NCBI GenBank assembly: GCA_963277665.1
Contig: OY728153.1
Coordinates: 269,922,250-269,986,249, forward strand
Length of the DNA stretch: 64,000 nt
Direction of reading: 5' to 3'
DNA from: Viscum album
Taxonomy: Eukaryota; Streptophyta; Magnoliopsida; Santalales; Viscaceae
Shown here: positions 1 through 14,461 of the stretch, piece after piece
Layout: each line of letters starts with the position of its first letter
How positions within the stretch are numbered: the stretch's first letter is position 1
Position numbers and translations under genes: made by a program
Notes under the pieces: model-generated
Databases searched by the model: none
What the model was told of the DNA's origin: nothing
The model's input: the letters and a program-made list of their open reading frames with translations, nothing else

Positions 1-3000
1 CATGTCTCAAAGAAAGAAGTTTGAGAAGGTAAATCCTTACAACTTTAGTAGCGATTAAATAAAAAATACATTGAATGAATGAGCCTAATATGATTATATA
101 AAACCCATAATTTCCATGAAATAATATGTTAAAACAAACCAATAGGGTAGTATTTACACCATATAAAAAAAATCATGGTGCAAAACATGGAACTTGACTC
201 AAGGAATTGAATATTGTGACCAAGAACCCTTTAAAAGATCATAAGTTTTGTAACAGGAATCCTTCAATGAAATGAATATATAGAAAAAATATAAATCCAA
301 ATAAAAAAGTAGAAATAAAATATAAAAAATTAGAGTTTATAGCACACACAATCTTGGAACAACATAGTGACTGAATAATTGATATAACCCAATGGAAAGA
401 AATTGAGTTAAAAATCCCCATTCCTCGAGCCCCGAATTTCCTCACACATCCACTACCTTCCTGAATAATAAAATAATAATAATAATAAATATATAATTGA
501 CTCAGAGTATATTTCATTTTTATTCCATTATTATTATCCATTATTATCATGTTTTTTTCATTTACTAAATTGGTATAGTACATATCGGTCATTTTGGGGT
601 TGTTCTGTTCATAATCTCCAAGTATGTTCATTATATTCATAATGGTAAAAGGTATTAGTTAAATGGTTTAATAAAATATAAAATATTAATAGGATATGTT
701 CCATATAATTCTATAATTAAGTAAGTTTAATAAGTTATTGATTTTTTACCACCCCCAAAACCTTTCTTAATAAGCCAGTTTCAGATGGTTAAAAATAACC
801 ATGTTTGTTCACATTTAATTTCATTATTATAATGGATAATTTACCATTTCATAGAAATAATAATAAAATTAATTGAATATTAATTATATATTCAATCATA
901 AAATTAGTTTTCAAGAATACCCAATAAATTCTTAAAATCATGAAAATATCATCGTTCACATAGGTTGTTTAAAACTACCATGGTGAACAACGTCTTTAAA
1001 ATGCATTTAAAAGAAGGGTAACCATAGTAAATCTATATTTTTTATAAAATAAATTTGATAATACATAAATTATTTTATATACATTTTGAGTTATTACTTT
1101 CATTGTTGAAAAAGTGGATAATTTTATATAAAAAGATAGTCATTGAAAAACCTGTATTTTGACATAATAATAAATTATAGAGAAGTGTTTGTTGAGAGGT
1201 AACAAGTGACGGACCATTATAAATTTATCAAATAGATGATATTACTATAGGAATTTAATTATTTCAACAATATATGTGAAGGTTAAATATGATTTCAAGA
1301 TAAATAATCATAATTAATAAAGGTGAAAGAGTATTGGAAACCCTTGCCTCGATATTTGAGGCACAACCTTTCGATTGAACTTAAGGCTTTTGGAGAAGAG
1401 ATATTTGATCAATTTAGGGGATTAAGGTCATGTTATTTTAATTTTTAAGAGAGATTAATGAATATTTTTGAAAAAAAATATAACTCATATGTGTCTTATG
1501 AAAGGTTATGTAAAGCCCTTTTTTATAGGAAAAATCAATGGCCTCTTCATAAATATTTAGTTTTTAAGGGTTAAAAAGCAATTTTCAAAATGATAAGTGG
1601 AACATACATGAACCAGAAATGATAATATTGAAATTATTTCCATAAAATTGAGAAATTATATGATTTTTATGATTTATAATGATTTAAAAATAATTTTAAA
1701 CATTAAATATAATTTAAAGTCATTTTCTTGACTATTCACATATTCTGACTTTTAAGGCATCTAGATAGCAATGTAATTAAAATATAAAAAATTTAAAAAT
1801 AAATAATACTTCATAAGTTTCCTTGAAATTCATGGAACACCATAATTCATCCATATCATATTACTTTTAATATTTTTAAAATAATTTACTTGATTTTTCT
1901 ACTACTTGTACAAGCGTTGCTTCGACACTACACAATCATTCAAGGTAATTATTCCATCATTAAAGATTAAAAATAAATTACTATCGTAAAAAAATATATT
2001 TATATTTAATGTATAAATTTATAACCATTCATAACTTCTTTTTATCCCTATGAAAACATATTATAGATATTAAAAAAAGAGCGTCATTTTGTAATTATTA
2101 TTCTTTTAAAATAATATAAAGGTCCTTACCAATAGATAATAGAACCAAATTGCCATAATTTCAAATATAGTATGGTGCTGGTAGAAATAAATTAATCTAA
2201 TTAAATAAATTAAAGTGTTTGAGATATTTATAGACCTTATCCCATAGTTTTGACCCTTTTTACCCTTTTCTGAGATGATAACTTTTTAACTTACGTAATT
2301 AATTTATATAAACATAACTAAAATAAGTCTTATTAAATAATTTTAAAATTATAATTCAAAACATATAATACATTTTATTATATATAATCTATTAATATAG
2401 TAGGAATTACATTAAATATAAGTATAAAAAATGCATGAAAAACAGTTTGTAGAAAAACACCTGTTTAAGTGTAAAAATGATTTTACACTAAAATTATGCA
2501 TATTATTGATTCTCATGTATTTAATTGGATTATAATTAAAAAAATAAAATTTATATGACATTTATAACCTTCCAAAATCAAATTAAATCTTCCAACCACA
2601 CTATTAAATGAGAATATCCAAAAATAGTCTTTTAATTAGAATAAAATATAACTCATGTTAAAAAATGTCAAGCGTGGGATTGAAAATTCAAAATAATGTA
2701 TTTAAATACTTTATTTTACTCCTTAAAAACTTATTTGGTTGATATATAGGTTTTTTAAAATTTTAAGTCTATCTTACATCATAATAATGTCATAAAGTTT
2801 ATTATATTTTTAAAAATTGTATTTTCACTATAAAAAAACGATTTCAGAAAAATCCCAAAAAATTAACCTAAGATAATTTTGATATTCTGACACAATACAA
2901 AAAATTGAATTTCATAGTGGGGTTTTAGTTTCCATTTTTAAAAATTCTATTAAATAATTTATAAACATTTTTTAGTTGATGATTTTTAAAGACCACCACT

Positions 3001-3239
3001 ACATTTGTTTTTTAGTTTTCTAAATTTATCTTTAGAGGAAGTTTTTAAAAAGTGCCACTAAATTAATTGGAAAAAATATTATATATATTAAATATTTAAT
3101 TAATATTTATTGTTAATAATAATTATTTATTATTAATATTCATTTTTAATTTATTATTTACAATTTTAATTAATTATTATGTGTTGTTTTTTAATTATTT
3201 ATAATCACTATTTATTAATTATTTGAAACTTAAATTAAT
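1..3239. other. AT-rich sequence without recognisable genes
   Basis: I see no conserved protein, RNA gene or element boundary here. The short open frames are low-complexity and A/T-driven. A stretch near 360-480 shares wording with 60660-60730 (a run around 'ataacccaatg' followed by 'aaagaaattga'), so at least part belongs to a dispersed repeat also present at the right end of the window. Confidence 0.6.
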
Positions 3240-3822
3240 TATAGGATAAGTCGAACATCAGACTTCATCATAAAATTGCCATAAATTTTGATTAGGTTTT
3301 CCGTTTTAGCTCTAGAACAAGTCAAATTGAAGTTTATGAAATGAACTTAGATAACAATAGATAATAATTTGGGAAAATTAGTAGAATAAAATTTATAACT
3401 ATTTTAAGATAAGTTTAAAATCTAACTTCAACTTCGAATGACCAAAAATTTTAATCAGAGTGTTCATTTGGGATCCATGAGATGTGAAATCAAAGCTTAT
3501 GAAAATTTATATAACATTTTAACTAGGGTAAACTACAATCATTGTTTTTTTCAATGTCAAATTTTTTCCAGAAGGCCTAAAAAATTGAGTTTTTTTTCTG
3601 ATACCATGATTTTTGAACATTCTATGTGATTTTATCTTTGTTTAAGAGTGTCCTAATATTCTTGTTGGGTTATCTATGATCTTATACCATTTATTTAAAT
3701 TCCTATTAATTTGATGGTGTTTTTATTGTTGTAGTTGATTTAAGCTCTGTGTTGCATGTGGTATACGCAGTCGAATATAGTATTCATTTTAAAAATATAA
3801 ACTAAAATCTCAAGGTGTTACA
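3240..3822 (+). other. Possible 3' part of an uncharacterised LTR or related repeat
   Basis: This block is less AT-rich than its surroundings and ends in 'aaggtgttaca', the form of 3' terminus typical of plant Ty3/gypsy LTRs. No primer-binding site follows and I found no matching start or target-site duplication. It could be an LTR remnant or another repeat. The 63-residue open frame inside it (3438-3629) resembles no protein I know and is not called as a gene. Confidence 0.25.
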
Positions 3823-4507
3823 TAATATATAAAAAACTAATCTCGGAGAGATAGATAGATAAACCCATTCACCTTTATATAAAAGGCATAAGTCTCCAGG
3901 TTGGTAGGTAGTCTGATCCCAAGTCCCTCTCCCCATAGAGACTTTACCCAAGATAGAATTAAATCCATGATATATCTAACACCTAATATACACAAACTAT
4001 ACCCAATAACTAAGTTCATGCTAATAACTCGAATATATAATATTTAATGATTTATAAATAATTTATAATCCAATTTATATTATGTAATAATATTAAATAA
4101 TCTAATTATCATATTCATATCATTCTAAACAAGGCCCCATTAATTTGAACAATTCAAAATAATTATTTATGAATAATTTATAATTTAAAATATAATTTTT
4201 TTAATATTTATACCTTATTTATGTAATTTATAAACAATTTAAAAAGTATTTGTTGTGATTATAAATTAAACCCTTTCATTTATAGTTAATAAATCATTTT
4301 GTATAATTTTGTTTAAAAAATTTATTTTAAATATGAAAATTTAATATAAAAGGAATTTTTTAAAAATAAATGTTTTATAAACATTAATTAATTAATTATA
4401 AACCCTTTATAATTAGTTAATTAATAAACATTTAAAATATACCCAAAAAACATTTTATCATTATTTATAAACAATTTATAAACAATTAAAAAACATAAAA
4501 ATATATA
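3823..4507. other. AT-rich sequence, nothing recognised
   Basis: Mostly AT-rich, with a short less AT-rich part at 3840-4020. It ends in an (AT)n tract at 4501-4512 that served as the insertion target of the adjoining solo LTR. Confidence 0.5.
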
Positions 4508-4512
4508 TATAT

Positions 4513-7260
4513 TGTGATGTCTCAGATCTGGATGGCACTCATAGGTGCCCATAGTTCGGTTAGCCACATGACCTCAAGTGCATCTCCCCGAATGCCAGAG
4601 GATGCCGACTAGAAGAAATGGTCTTGGGAGTGTCCATGGGGAGACTACGCCCTCATTATCAGAGTGTAGAATAACAAATAAATAATAAGAAAGGCAAATA
4701 GTAGAAGCAATATAAACAGACTAATAACACAACAGAAGAAGACCGAATAATAATTCAACAGATGAAACTGATAGAAATATACAAAAACTGATGATGATAT
4801 GTCATGTATCTATAAAGATGGAAAACATGGATACATAGTATCATACAACACATTCTATACAAAATTAACAAAAAGTAATCCAAAAACAATCCCAAGCATC
4901 CCAATCTCTAGCTCGGTCATCTGCTACGAACTCTATCCTAAACAATCAAACAATGAAAATTCTATAGCGATATGCTTCCCTTTATTAACACTTGTATACA
5001 TCCAGTCTGCTTGGGTAACAATGGAACTCAGATAGGTTGTGAGATAAATATAGGTAGGACACCACCAACGGTGTCTATAACATCCTATCCATGTAATATA
5101 ATGTGAAATAGTGTGTAAGCATGCATATATAAAATTAAACCAGTAGAGTAATGTAAATACCCATGTACCTGCTTCAACCCTCAACTAGTGTTTGAACATT
5201 TAACAAGTTCATTAATTAATTAAGTTCCAGTTTATACTAATAGGCCATGTGAGGTAATACTAGCACCAAAAATCTAATATGATAGTGATAGTGGAGGATC
5301 CAATGTTAACAATGCATCCATGGTGTTATTTATAATAATGAAGAGGTTCCAAGGTAATAACCAAAGAAACATATACCTCAAGGGTCACCAATTTAGTAGT
5401 AACTGCAGCCTGGATAAGGGGTAAGAGTTTAATCCAAGGAGCTCCATCCAAGGCATTCCACAATAATTAATTTAACTGAGTCCAAGGAAAACATCCATGG
5501 TAAAATGGGATAAGCAATGTCTAGGACCAAGGATGTAACAAAGGAACCTAATGTTCGTAGAATCAATGATGGATCTTAGGACTGTATCCAAGTCATTCTA
5601 TAATAGTAAAATGAGGGATCCTACAGTGTCATACTGAGTATACACTGATAGACAAAGATTAGGATCCAAGGTGGGCCTCACCCTTGGAAAACTGGCATCT
5701 CTGAATCAGAATGGAGTCTATGAGTACTCAAGGCATTCCCTCAGGAATCCAAAAGCTAACTCGAGTATAAAAATTCCTATAGTAATGTCAAGGTCCATAT
5801 ACAAGTCACATTACAATGAATTCATTTAACAAATTAAGTGATGGTCATATCATTTAATAAGTTCTTTTAGTTTAAGCCTTTCCTTTCATTAGTGTGATAA
5901 GTCCAAGCGGCATGAAACCATTTAATTCATTTCATATAAGTCATAATAGTATTTAATTACTTAGTCCTCTCCTTTAACTTTCATTAACATGAAAAGGTGG
6001 TCTACGTATGAGCAACCACATGCAATTCATTTATAAATATCTAGGCCAAGTGATATTAAATATACATATACTTTCCAATTACCATTTAACTTGATTTATC
6101 AAATTGAATAACTTACCTTAGGTGGTTCAAGTGGAAAGAAACATGGTACCAACCATTCATCAATTCAAAATTAATTTTACCAATGGTACTTACCACCAGT
6201 AGGTTCAAGCCTCACACCCGAATGGTGAAGCTAAAAAGTCATAACACGACATTAAGGTATAACCAAGCACTAAAAGCATGCATATAGAAACACCATACTT
6301 GGGGTGGTCTACATTGTGGATGTAGCCACCAATGATAGATAACATATTTAACAAGAATCTTAGAACACATTTCTAACAACTATAAGAAATACATGTAAAT
6401 TTAAAATACAATTCATGAGTAAATCAGTGCACGCACACAAAAATTTATAAAACAACGAATCTTGAGAAGTGAGTTATAGACCACCTACCACATACTCATA
6501 TGACTCTCCTCATCCAGTATCAGCCTCTAATTTGGAATTGATTGGAAGACATCTTAAAAATTGATCAATTCCCTGAAAATAGTGCAAATGATCCTGTATA
6601 TAAATAACATCATCGATGAGAAGAAGAAAAAATAACGATAAAAAAGGAATTGAGATCTTATCGATGTAGATCCAATGAGATGAATGGTGATCAAATTAGA
6701 ATTTGGAAGGATGCTTGAGATCAATTCCTACTTTAGGATTTTAAATATCTCCAAAGGTAGAAAATAAAGGGCTTCCTGGAGACGAAAGTGAAAAACCAAA
6801 GAGGGGTGAGGTTTAATTAAGTAAAATTTTCCTTCTCACAGTTTTCCAAACCATATGCCAACCCCACACGATTTGATATAGGAAGGGGGTCACCTTCATG
6901 GTTAGGCCACATGATTAGGGAAATTGTATGCCAACCATGTGAATCACCTCTACAATCTGTCTATAGTTTTTAGCACGACTGTGCGGTTCTCGGTGCATGG
7001 TTAGGGAAAACTGTGTGCCCCATATCACCCTACTATCTATCCTAGCACGGTTAGAACTAACCATGTGACCTACCCCACACAGTTTCTTATAATCATGTGG
7101 CCAGCCTATTTTCTCCCCTACCAGGGTTTTGAGCTCCAAACAAGTTCCATAAACCCACAAAACCTTCAATAACTCATGAGGCATCCATATCAGGTCCATA
7201 AAAGATAATTAGACCAAAATTAAAAGGATCCATACCTGAGTGAAAAACTGAGTTCTTACA
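4513..7260 (-). mobile_element. Solo LTR of a Ty3/gypsy element, minus strand
   Basis: Read on the minus strand, this 2748-bp block starts TGTAAGAACTCAG and ends CATCACA, and it is flanked by the direct repeat TATAT (4508-4512 and 7261-7265). The start matches the LTRs at 18126 and 26236 (TGTAAGAACCCAG). The last 150 bp or so match their ends closely, including a shared run around 'gcacttgaggtcatg'. The middle is diverged. No coding interior accompanies it, so it is a solo LTR, usually the product of unequal recombination between the two LTRs of one element. Near its start (6840-7130) it has imperfect inverted repeats such as 'cacggttag'/'ctaaccatg', in the same place as the palindrome array of the related LTRs. 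Confidence 0.85.
5340..5700. repeat. Degenerate 'atccaagg' repeats in the solo LTR
   Basis: The words 'tccaagg' or 'ccaagg' recur about every 50-80 bp (near 5350, 5435, 5482, 5530, 5590, 5670). The region occupies a position in the LTR similar to the 'cctgaggg' minisatellite of the related LTRs at 19180 and 27290. It is degenerate and may be chance in part. Confidence 0.4.
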
Positions 7261-7265
7261 TATAT

Positions 7266-10200
7266 TTTAAGTTTTTATTTACCCTTACATAGGAGGGGTC
7301 ACCAATATAAATATAACACTATGGTTACCTTTATGAAATCCAACTACATTAAATTAAACCATCAGTTACCTTGACACATCCTAGCTACATAAAGTTGATT
7401 CTTTCCATTTCCAAAAGGACCATGACTACCTCCATGACGAGGTGAAGTTATCCTACCTATTTTACATGAATTAACACTTCACACAATGGTTCGAAAGGGT
7501 TTCTATCATGTCATAATACTCCCATTCAATGATTCCAAAATGATAAGACCTTATGAACCATTATATATCAATATTCCGTTTTCATTATACAAGGGATATA
7601 TATGGTGCAATGATATAAAAAACCATGTTTTTTTGGTGTTCTTCATTTCATGCATAGTTTGATAAATCTAAACTCATGGGATTCATTAATACCACTAAAT
7701 ATACTTATTAGGGTCTAATAATAATAATTAGATATAGTTAAAGTAAAAAATACATTTTCTAGGGATCCCCATGAAATAAATATAAAAAAAATTTAAAAAT
7801 TAAAAATGAAGAATACTGTAAATCATCATAGATTACACTAATTATGCCTCTAAAACCTTTTTATCTTCAACCAATATAATAGATAAATATCACGAGTGTG
7901 GAATATTAAGGACCTCACACCACCAAAGGTGTCCATGGGTTTCACCTAAATCATTTGTCATACGAATGAGACTCTTATTCACCCATGGTGTGGTAACACC
8001 TCATTGTTCTAAGGATAACGAAGAAGAGAGATTTAGGTTTCATGGAGTATCAACCAAGAATAAAGAATCACACACACACACACACACACACTTCCATCAC
8101 ATGGAAATGACTTTATATATTCATGAGGATTCTCCTTGGTAATAATGCATTTACTCATTCATTGTAACACATGAGTGAATTCCATTACCAATTCATGTAC
8201 CACATACATTAATCCACCTCCACTTGCACATTTCATCTCATGAAATGACCCATTAAATTATATCCATATTCCCGATTGAACTTCCCAAACTATCAAAGCT
8301 ATTATAATGCATATTCCATGCACTTGATATATCCATATAACATATAGAGGGTCTAGATTTATGGTATATCTCCTTTAATAATGCATTGTGCCAATATTAT
8401 ATATATTATAAATTATTTTTCAATATTTATATATTAAATATAAAAAATATTATAATATATATTATAAACTCGAAGGTTGTAAAATAATTTAATAAATATA
8501 AAAAAAATTCCATGGAACATATGTGGTATGATTAAAATTTTAAAATATCAATTAATTAAAATTTATTATTAAATGTTTTTTTATCATGTGATATATATAA
8601 ATTTTTTTTTGAATATTTTTGGAAAATATTTTTAGCGATTCATAAAAAATGTTATGTGAATATTTATATAAATAAGTGGAACTTTTATATCAAATGATCT
8701 AAAAATTTAAATAAAATAAATAAATAAATATTTCGTAAATATTTATATTAAATATCATGTGAATATTTATATTAAATTTTTGAATCTTTTGTGTTCACAT
8801 CATATTTATGTTGTGTGGGAGGTGTACATAACATGTTCATATACTTCATATTCCCCCTAAAATTGTTACCTTTTTAGCAGAAATCAAAATTATTAACCAT
8901 GTAATGATCACATGAAATGTTTTTTGTAGTCTAATATGTCATGAGTGATTCAAAGTCAACATATTGTTGTCAATCATTTTATGCTAGTATTAATTTTTTT
9001 TATTACATGATATCCAAAATTGATTTCATAACATTTCCTATATTATACAGTTTTTTGACAAATTCAACAGGCTTATCAACAAATGAAAATGTGATAAGGG
9101 TAATATAAAATATCAACCGTACCTATTTGAAATTTAATTCGAAATGAATTTTTAGTTTCATTCAAGTTTAATATATAATTGGAACTCATGAAAATATTAC
9201 AACCACTATGACATGTTAGAATAATTTTTTCTCATAATACCATTGCCTTAAAATTGTAACAATATATATCATGGAATGTGTAATATTTTTATTATAGTAA
9301 AGTATCATAGTGGTAAATCCTATGACATCTCTTTTGAAAAAATGAGTTAAATCCCATTATATATCAGACCATTCAGGCAAGGGGATTTAGAAGTTTTTAG
9401 TGAAAAAATGAGGTGTTATGTTTCATCCAAGTGACATATTATCCTAATAAAACAAGCCTTAGGGGTCAGTGTTATTATTTGAAATAATATTTCCAGCAAA
9501 ATTAAAAATATGAAACAATCTTACCGGTTAAACCAAAATTGTTACTTTTTAGAGGACTTTCAAAAAAATTATTCTCAGTCCTTTCAGTATTATTATATTT
9601 TAATTTTAAAATATTTTAATTTCTCATTTTTAGCTCATTCATCATATTTATTTAAAATTCAATTTTCATTAAATTTTATTTTTTCATATTTTATAAACTA
9701 GTTATTATTAAAATAAAAATAATATTATTAATATAAATTTTAATAATTAAAGTTTGTTTTGAAATATATTTTTTAGATTTAATAGGAATCATTTTTATTA
9801 AATAAATAAAATTTCAAACAAAAAATTAATTAATGTATCATACAAAATTATTTGATATTTTTTAGTGCATATGTATATATATATATTTTAAAATTTGATA
9901 CCACAATGATGTAAAAATTTATTCAATTGAAAATAAGGAGTTTTTCAATATAAAATATTCTAAAAAATAAAATTTTTGAAAAATAATTTTCTTTTTCATT
10001 TGATATAATTTCAAATTCATATTAATACAAGATAGAAAAAAATATAGTGGATTTAAATCTGTTTAATGACATAATTTGTTTATCATATATATTATTCTAT
10101 ATTATATTTGAAAATTTTATCATATTTTTACAATTATTTAGTAAATTGTAAATTGTTTTATAGATCATTTATTGATTGGATTAAATAATTTATGATCATA

Positions 10201-11714
10201 AGCTTTAATACAAATTAATGGAACATGCTCAATGATCAGAGTTCTTAAGATCCTCTAATGGAATGAGTGGAGGTGCATTAGGGAGGGGGTAGAAAAATTG
10301 ATTTAATGGAGGTTATATGACTTGAATTAGACAAAAGTTTTTATATATAATCATTTAAATAATATCTAACCTTATGGTTTTTAAATATGAAAGGGGTTTA
10401 TTCCATTTGAATACAACATTTTTTTTGTTTTTTTGAGATAACATACTTTAGAGATGCACATGTCATGGTATTTTAAGTTAAATTTAAACTTATGGGATTT
10501 TAAATATATATTCGGTTTATTCTATTTAAATCAAGCCCATTTTGTTTTATTTTCAATGGAATATTTGGGAGTTTCACAAGTCATGATCATTTATTCCTCT
10601 CCCTCAGCTTCTTACAAATGTTATGATCAATCAACTAATATTCACGGGTGATTCTATTTGAAATTAAAGTTAACTCTCATAACTTTCTTCCCCTAAACCT
10701 GATTTTTTTGGTTATGAAACATTAATGATTTTGAGTGATTTGGAAAATAGGATTTTATGATAAATTAAGGATTTATTTTTTTGATCTTTGGATTTTTCAG
10801 AGGTCTCATATCCATTTCTACTTTGAGAAATTAAGTTGGGGAGCTATGACTAAGATAGATTGGAATGATCTCCTTTTATGATTTTGTGTAACTATTGTAC
10901 TTCACATGGTTGACATGAATTCTCCTTATTTTTTGGGTTATATATATATATTTTTGTGAATGAGTAATAATAATTTTTATTTATTAAGTGGAATATGGAG
11001 TTATATCCTTCATCATACATCATAATAAGTTGGTTCATATGATGGATTTTACCTTTATTAGTTGAATTTAACATTGAATATGAATATAGGAGAATAATTT
11101 TGGTTGTTTCATTTCATATAAAAAAGGATGTTTGATTTATTTTAACACATAGAATTTTTATACTTGAGTTAATGGATATTTATTATGGACCAAATTATCA
11201 TTATATTAACCAACCATTGGTCGAGTAGGATAAATGTAAGATGATTTTTGATGTTATTTTACAAAAAAAATGGATATGATTGAGTGAATTATTTTATGAT
11301 GTGATGCATACATGTGATTTTATTAGACAAATTTTTTTTATAAAATAAAATCAAACATTATTCTCTATCCTTCCCTTAATGAATCATATGTGGGTAGATC
11401 TTTAATCAGTTACTCAAGTCCATGTTTCAAAATTCATAGATTTTATTTATAATATGAGTGATTATTTATAGGGATATCCTTGATAATTTAATTCATGTTA
11501 TTTTGGATTTTCATGCCTTAATCATGGAATAAAATCGATTCTTAAAATTATAAGATCATGTGATGATTGAGTTATTTGGGTGTAACTTGGGTTATATAGA
11601 AAAATTACTATATACAGTTATCGGGTTATAAAATACTTATGGTTAACATTATTTGTGACCTTTTGAGTAGAGAGGTAAAATTCATGTTTTTAATATTCTT
11701 ATACTAGTTTCTTA
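7266..11714. other. AT-rich sequence without recognisable genes
   Basis: No protein or RNA gene is supported. The only clear feature is the dinucleotide tract at 8069-8091. Open frames at 9510, 10454 and 10892 are low-complexity and have no family signature. Confidence 0.55.
8069..8091. repeat. (CA)n microsatellite
   Basis: An uninterrupted run of about eleven CA units, seen directly. Confidence 0.95.
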
Positions 11715-14461
11715 TATTAGTGTTTGTGCCCTAAATTTAGTTAATCATTGTTGTCTTCATAAAATTTTGTATCATGTAATTAATATTAATTATAATACTT
11801 TATCATTGATTTATGTTTTTTGCATAGAACATGATAGATAATAAAATAATAACCTTCTATAATATATACATCACCATGTTATCTTTGATTGAAGATTATC
11901 TTGTTGGATTGTAATGATATGTTAAGATCAACATTATTAGGATCACTTGTGTAGGGATACAACTAATTACTCATGTTATACAAGTTCATGAACTTATATT
12001 AAGATTATCCCACTTAAATTAAATTACATATACTTATATATATATATATATATATATGGGTCATTTATGATAATGAAGTGAAAATTAGACATGAATTTTT
12101 TGAATTGAGATTTTTAAATAGCTTCCCTACTTTAGAGGTTTGATAATTTTATATATATCTAAAACCATTTGAGAATTTGTATTAAAATAAATATATTGAG
12201 TATGATATTAATCAAGTATATGGATTTGATTAACCAAGATAGGATTCATTTCCCTATATGACGATTTTATGACATAATGAACCACCATTGAGTTTTGACT
12301 AGGTGAATGTAAATGCCAAGACATTTACTTGTGATGAAATTATATAATATTTAGTCATCTTTTAAATTGAGAAATATAGATAAATTATATAGGGTTTAAA
12401 TTATCCATTTCTCATTATTAGTCTTGATGTTGATGACAAATGAATTTTTCTAATGGACATGAAATGGATTAGATCACACCAAACCCTTTTTAAATTGGGT
12501 AGCCATGAATTGTTTTCAACTATCACTCTCTGTTTATTAATATGAATGAGATTCATAATAATTTACAACTTTAAAATGGGCCCTTTGTGTCACAAATAAG
12601 ACAACTCTAATTAGAATTTTTAGGTTGATATGATGAGTTAATGTATTAAAATGTTTATGTTTATAATAAAAAAATAGTTTTTTTTTATTTTTCACATTTA
12701 AAATATTTAATTAAATTATAATTATTTAATTAAATAATAAACATGTAAGTATAATATAAAAAATGAGTTATTTATATTATTAATATATAAACATGAGGTA
12801 ATAATGAAGCCTAAATGAGATTTGGACTTGATCATTGATGTATTAGCCTTCTATAACCCATAACATGAGATAATATCATAAATATACCCATAATGGCCAT
12901 TTAAGAACCTATTTTGTTATTTTTAACCCATTTTAAGTCTCATTCATGTACCTACAATGTTATTTTATGACTTAAGACACTTTTAGAGGCAAATTAATTA
13001 TCTAAATGTCCTTTAGAGGCTCTTTATTGTACCTAATTTGGTTTCCTATGGACTTGGATTCATTAGAGTCTATTAAATGATCCTCTTGATATAAATATCA
13101 AGGAGGAAGGGTGTATTCTTAATCCATTTAGAGAATTTTGTTTTTGTGTTTTTTGTTCTCTAGTTTTCCTAATTTGAGAAAGTTCTTTAGTTTTCCTCAT
13201 CCAAGATGTTCTCTAGTTTCCTTATCTTCCCTTATTTTGTCCTTTGTCTTTTTGGAGTGATGGAATAACTTGGATAAGAAGATGATCCCACCAAGGTTTT
13301 CATGATTAACACTATTTATGAATACTAAAGAAGGAATGGAATTGAAAATTTTAGCATGATCAAATTATTTCAAACCTTTTTAAAAAGGATTTTTTATTTT
13401 ATTATTATATTGTTGTGTTTTTTATTTACTCATTATGACCCGATATAGTTTTTATCAATACTTATGTTTAATTCAGAGTACCATTATCATTAATAATACC
13501 TAGAAGTCAATAAATAAATAAATCAAGTGTTATAATATTTTATAGTTTAATAATATATTCACATTATGTAAAATTAATTTAATACTCAAATGAAACATTG
13601 ATATAATGTTTGATTCTATGATCAATCCACTTAAGGGTAATTCTAGGTAGTGGGTTTCCACTCACCCCTTGTATGAAATATCACATGCCATCTTATTTAG
13701 TCTATTATACCCCTTAAGAAATCTAGATCTTTGAATATTACTGAAATTAATACAGTTACTTGGTTTTTATTAATGTAATGTGATTAAAGTCTTGAACATT
13801 ATACGAAATAAAAAAGTAAATGAGTTAAGTAATTAAACTATATAAGATTAATTAAGTATGTATATGATACATATTATTGAATTACTATTAATATAATCAT
13901 GTAGGGTATGCATGTGATACATATAATGTTAATAACAAAACAACATATAAAATAATTCATTAAAAATCTGTGCGTTATATACCTTCCTATAGAAATCACA
14001 TTTTTCATGACCTTTATTAATCAAATAGATGGTCCATTCTTAGACAAGCATCAACGATCTATCCTATTTCAGATGAAAAGTCTGACAATTATCTTATTAT
14101 GATGATTGGTTGGTACTTAACTAGGTAAGCTAATTGAATTTGTTCCTAGAGGCATGGTTTTGAGTAAATTCATGTGATTAAATGGGAAAGATTTTGTTTA
14201 ATTAAAAATCCAAGAGTTGTATTTGATAAAAATAACAAGTGTTTTTCACCTAAATATAATGGATTTTGAGATTATCTTAGGTGATTTAAGACATTTAGAA
14301 ATATGATCTCAGACCAATAAATTTATAATATAAAGGATTATTATTATAGTGGTAGAATATTCAATAAAATACCATATTGTATTATAAAATATATGATACT
14401 AATAATTCTATATACTTTGTCATAAATATCCATTTCATCAAACACAAACTCAAACTTATCA
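11715..14461 (+). other. Probable 5' LTR and leader of the host copia element (uncertain)
   Basis: This lies directly upstream of the copia gag start. At 11715 the text 'tattagtgtttgtgccc' resembles the TGTTAGTG starts of some plant copia LTRs. A TATA-like 'gatataaatatc' near 13095 is followed by a T-rich stretch, as around an LTR transcription start. I found no clear LTR end, no convincing primer-binding site and no 3' LTR copy, so the boundaries are guesses. The remainder is AT-rich with a (TA)n tract. Confidence 0.3.
12035..12057. repeat. (TA)n microsatellite
   Basis: Perfect alternating TA run, seen directly. Confidence 0.95.

Noticed and set aside
239..640. 133-residue open frame on the minus strand
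   Set aside because: Tyr/Ile/Asn-rich product of A/T sequence, no domain signature, no supporting context.
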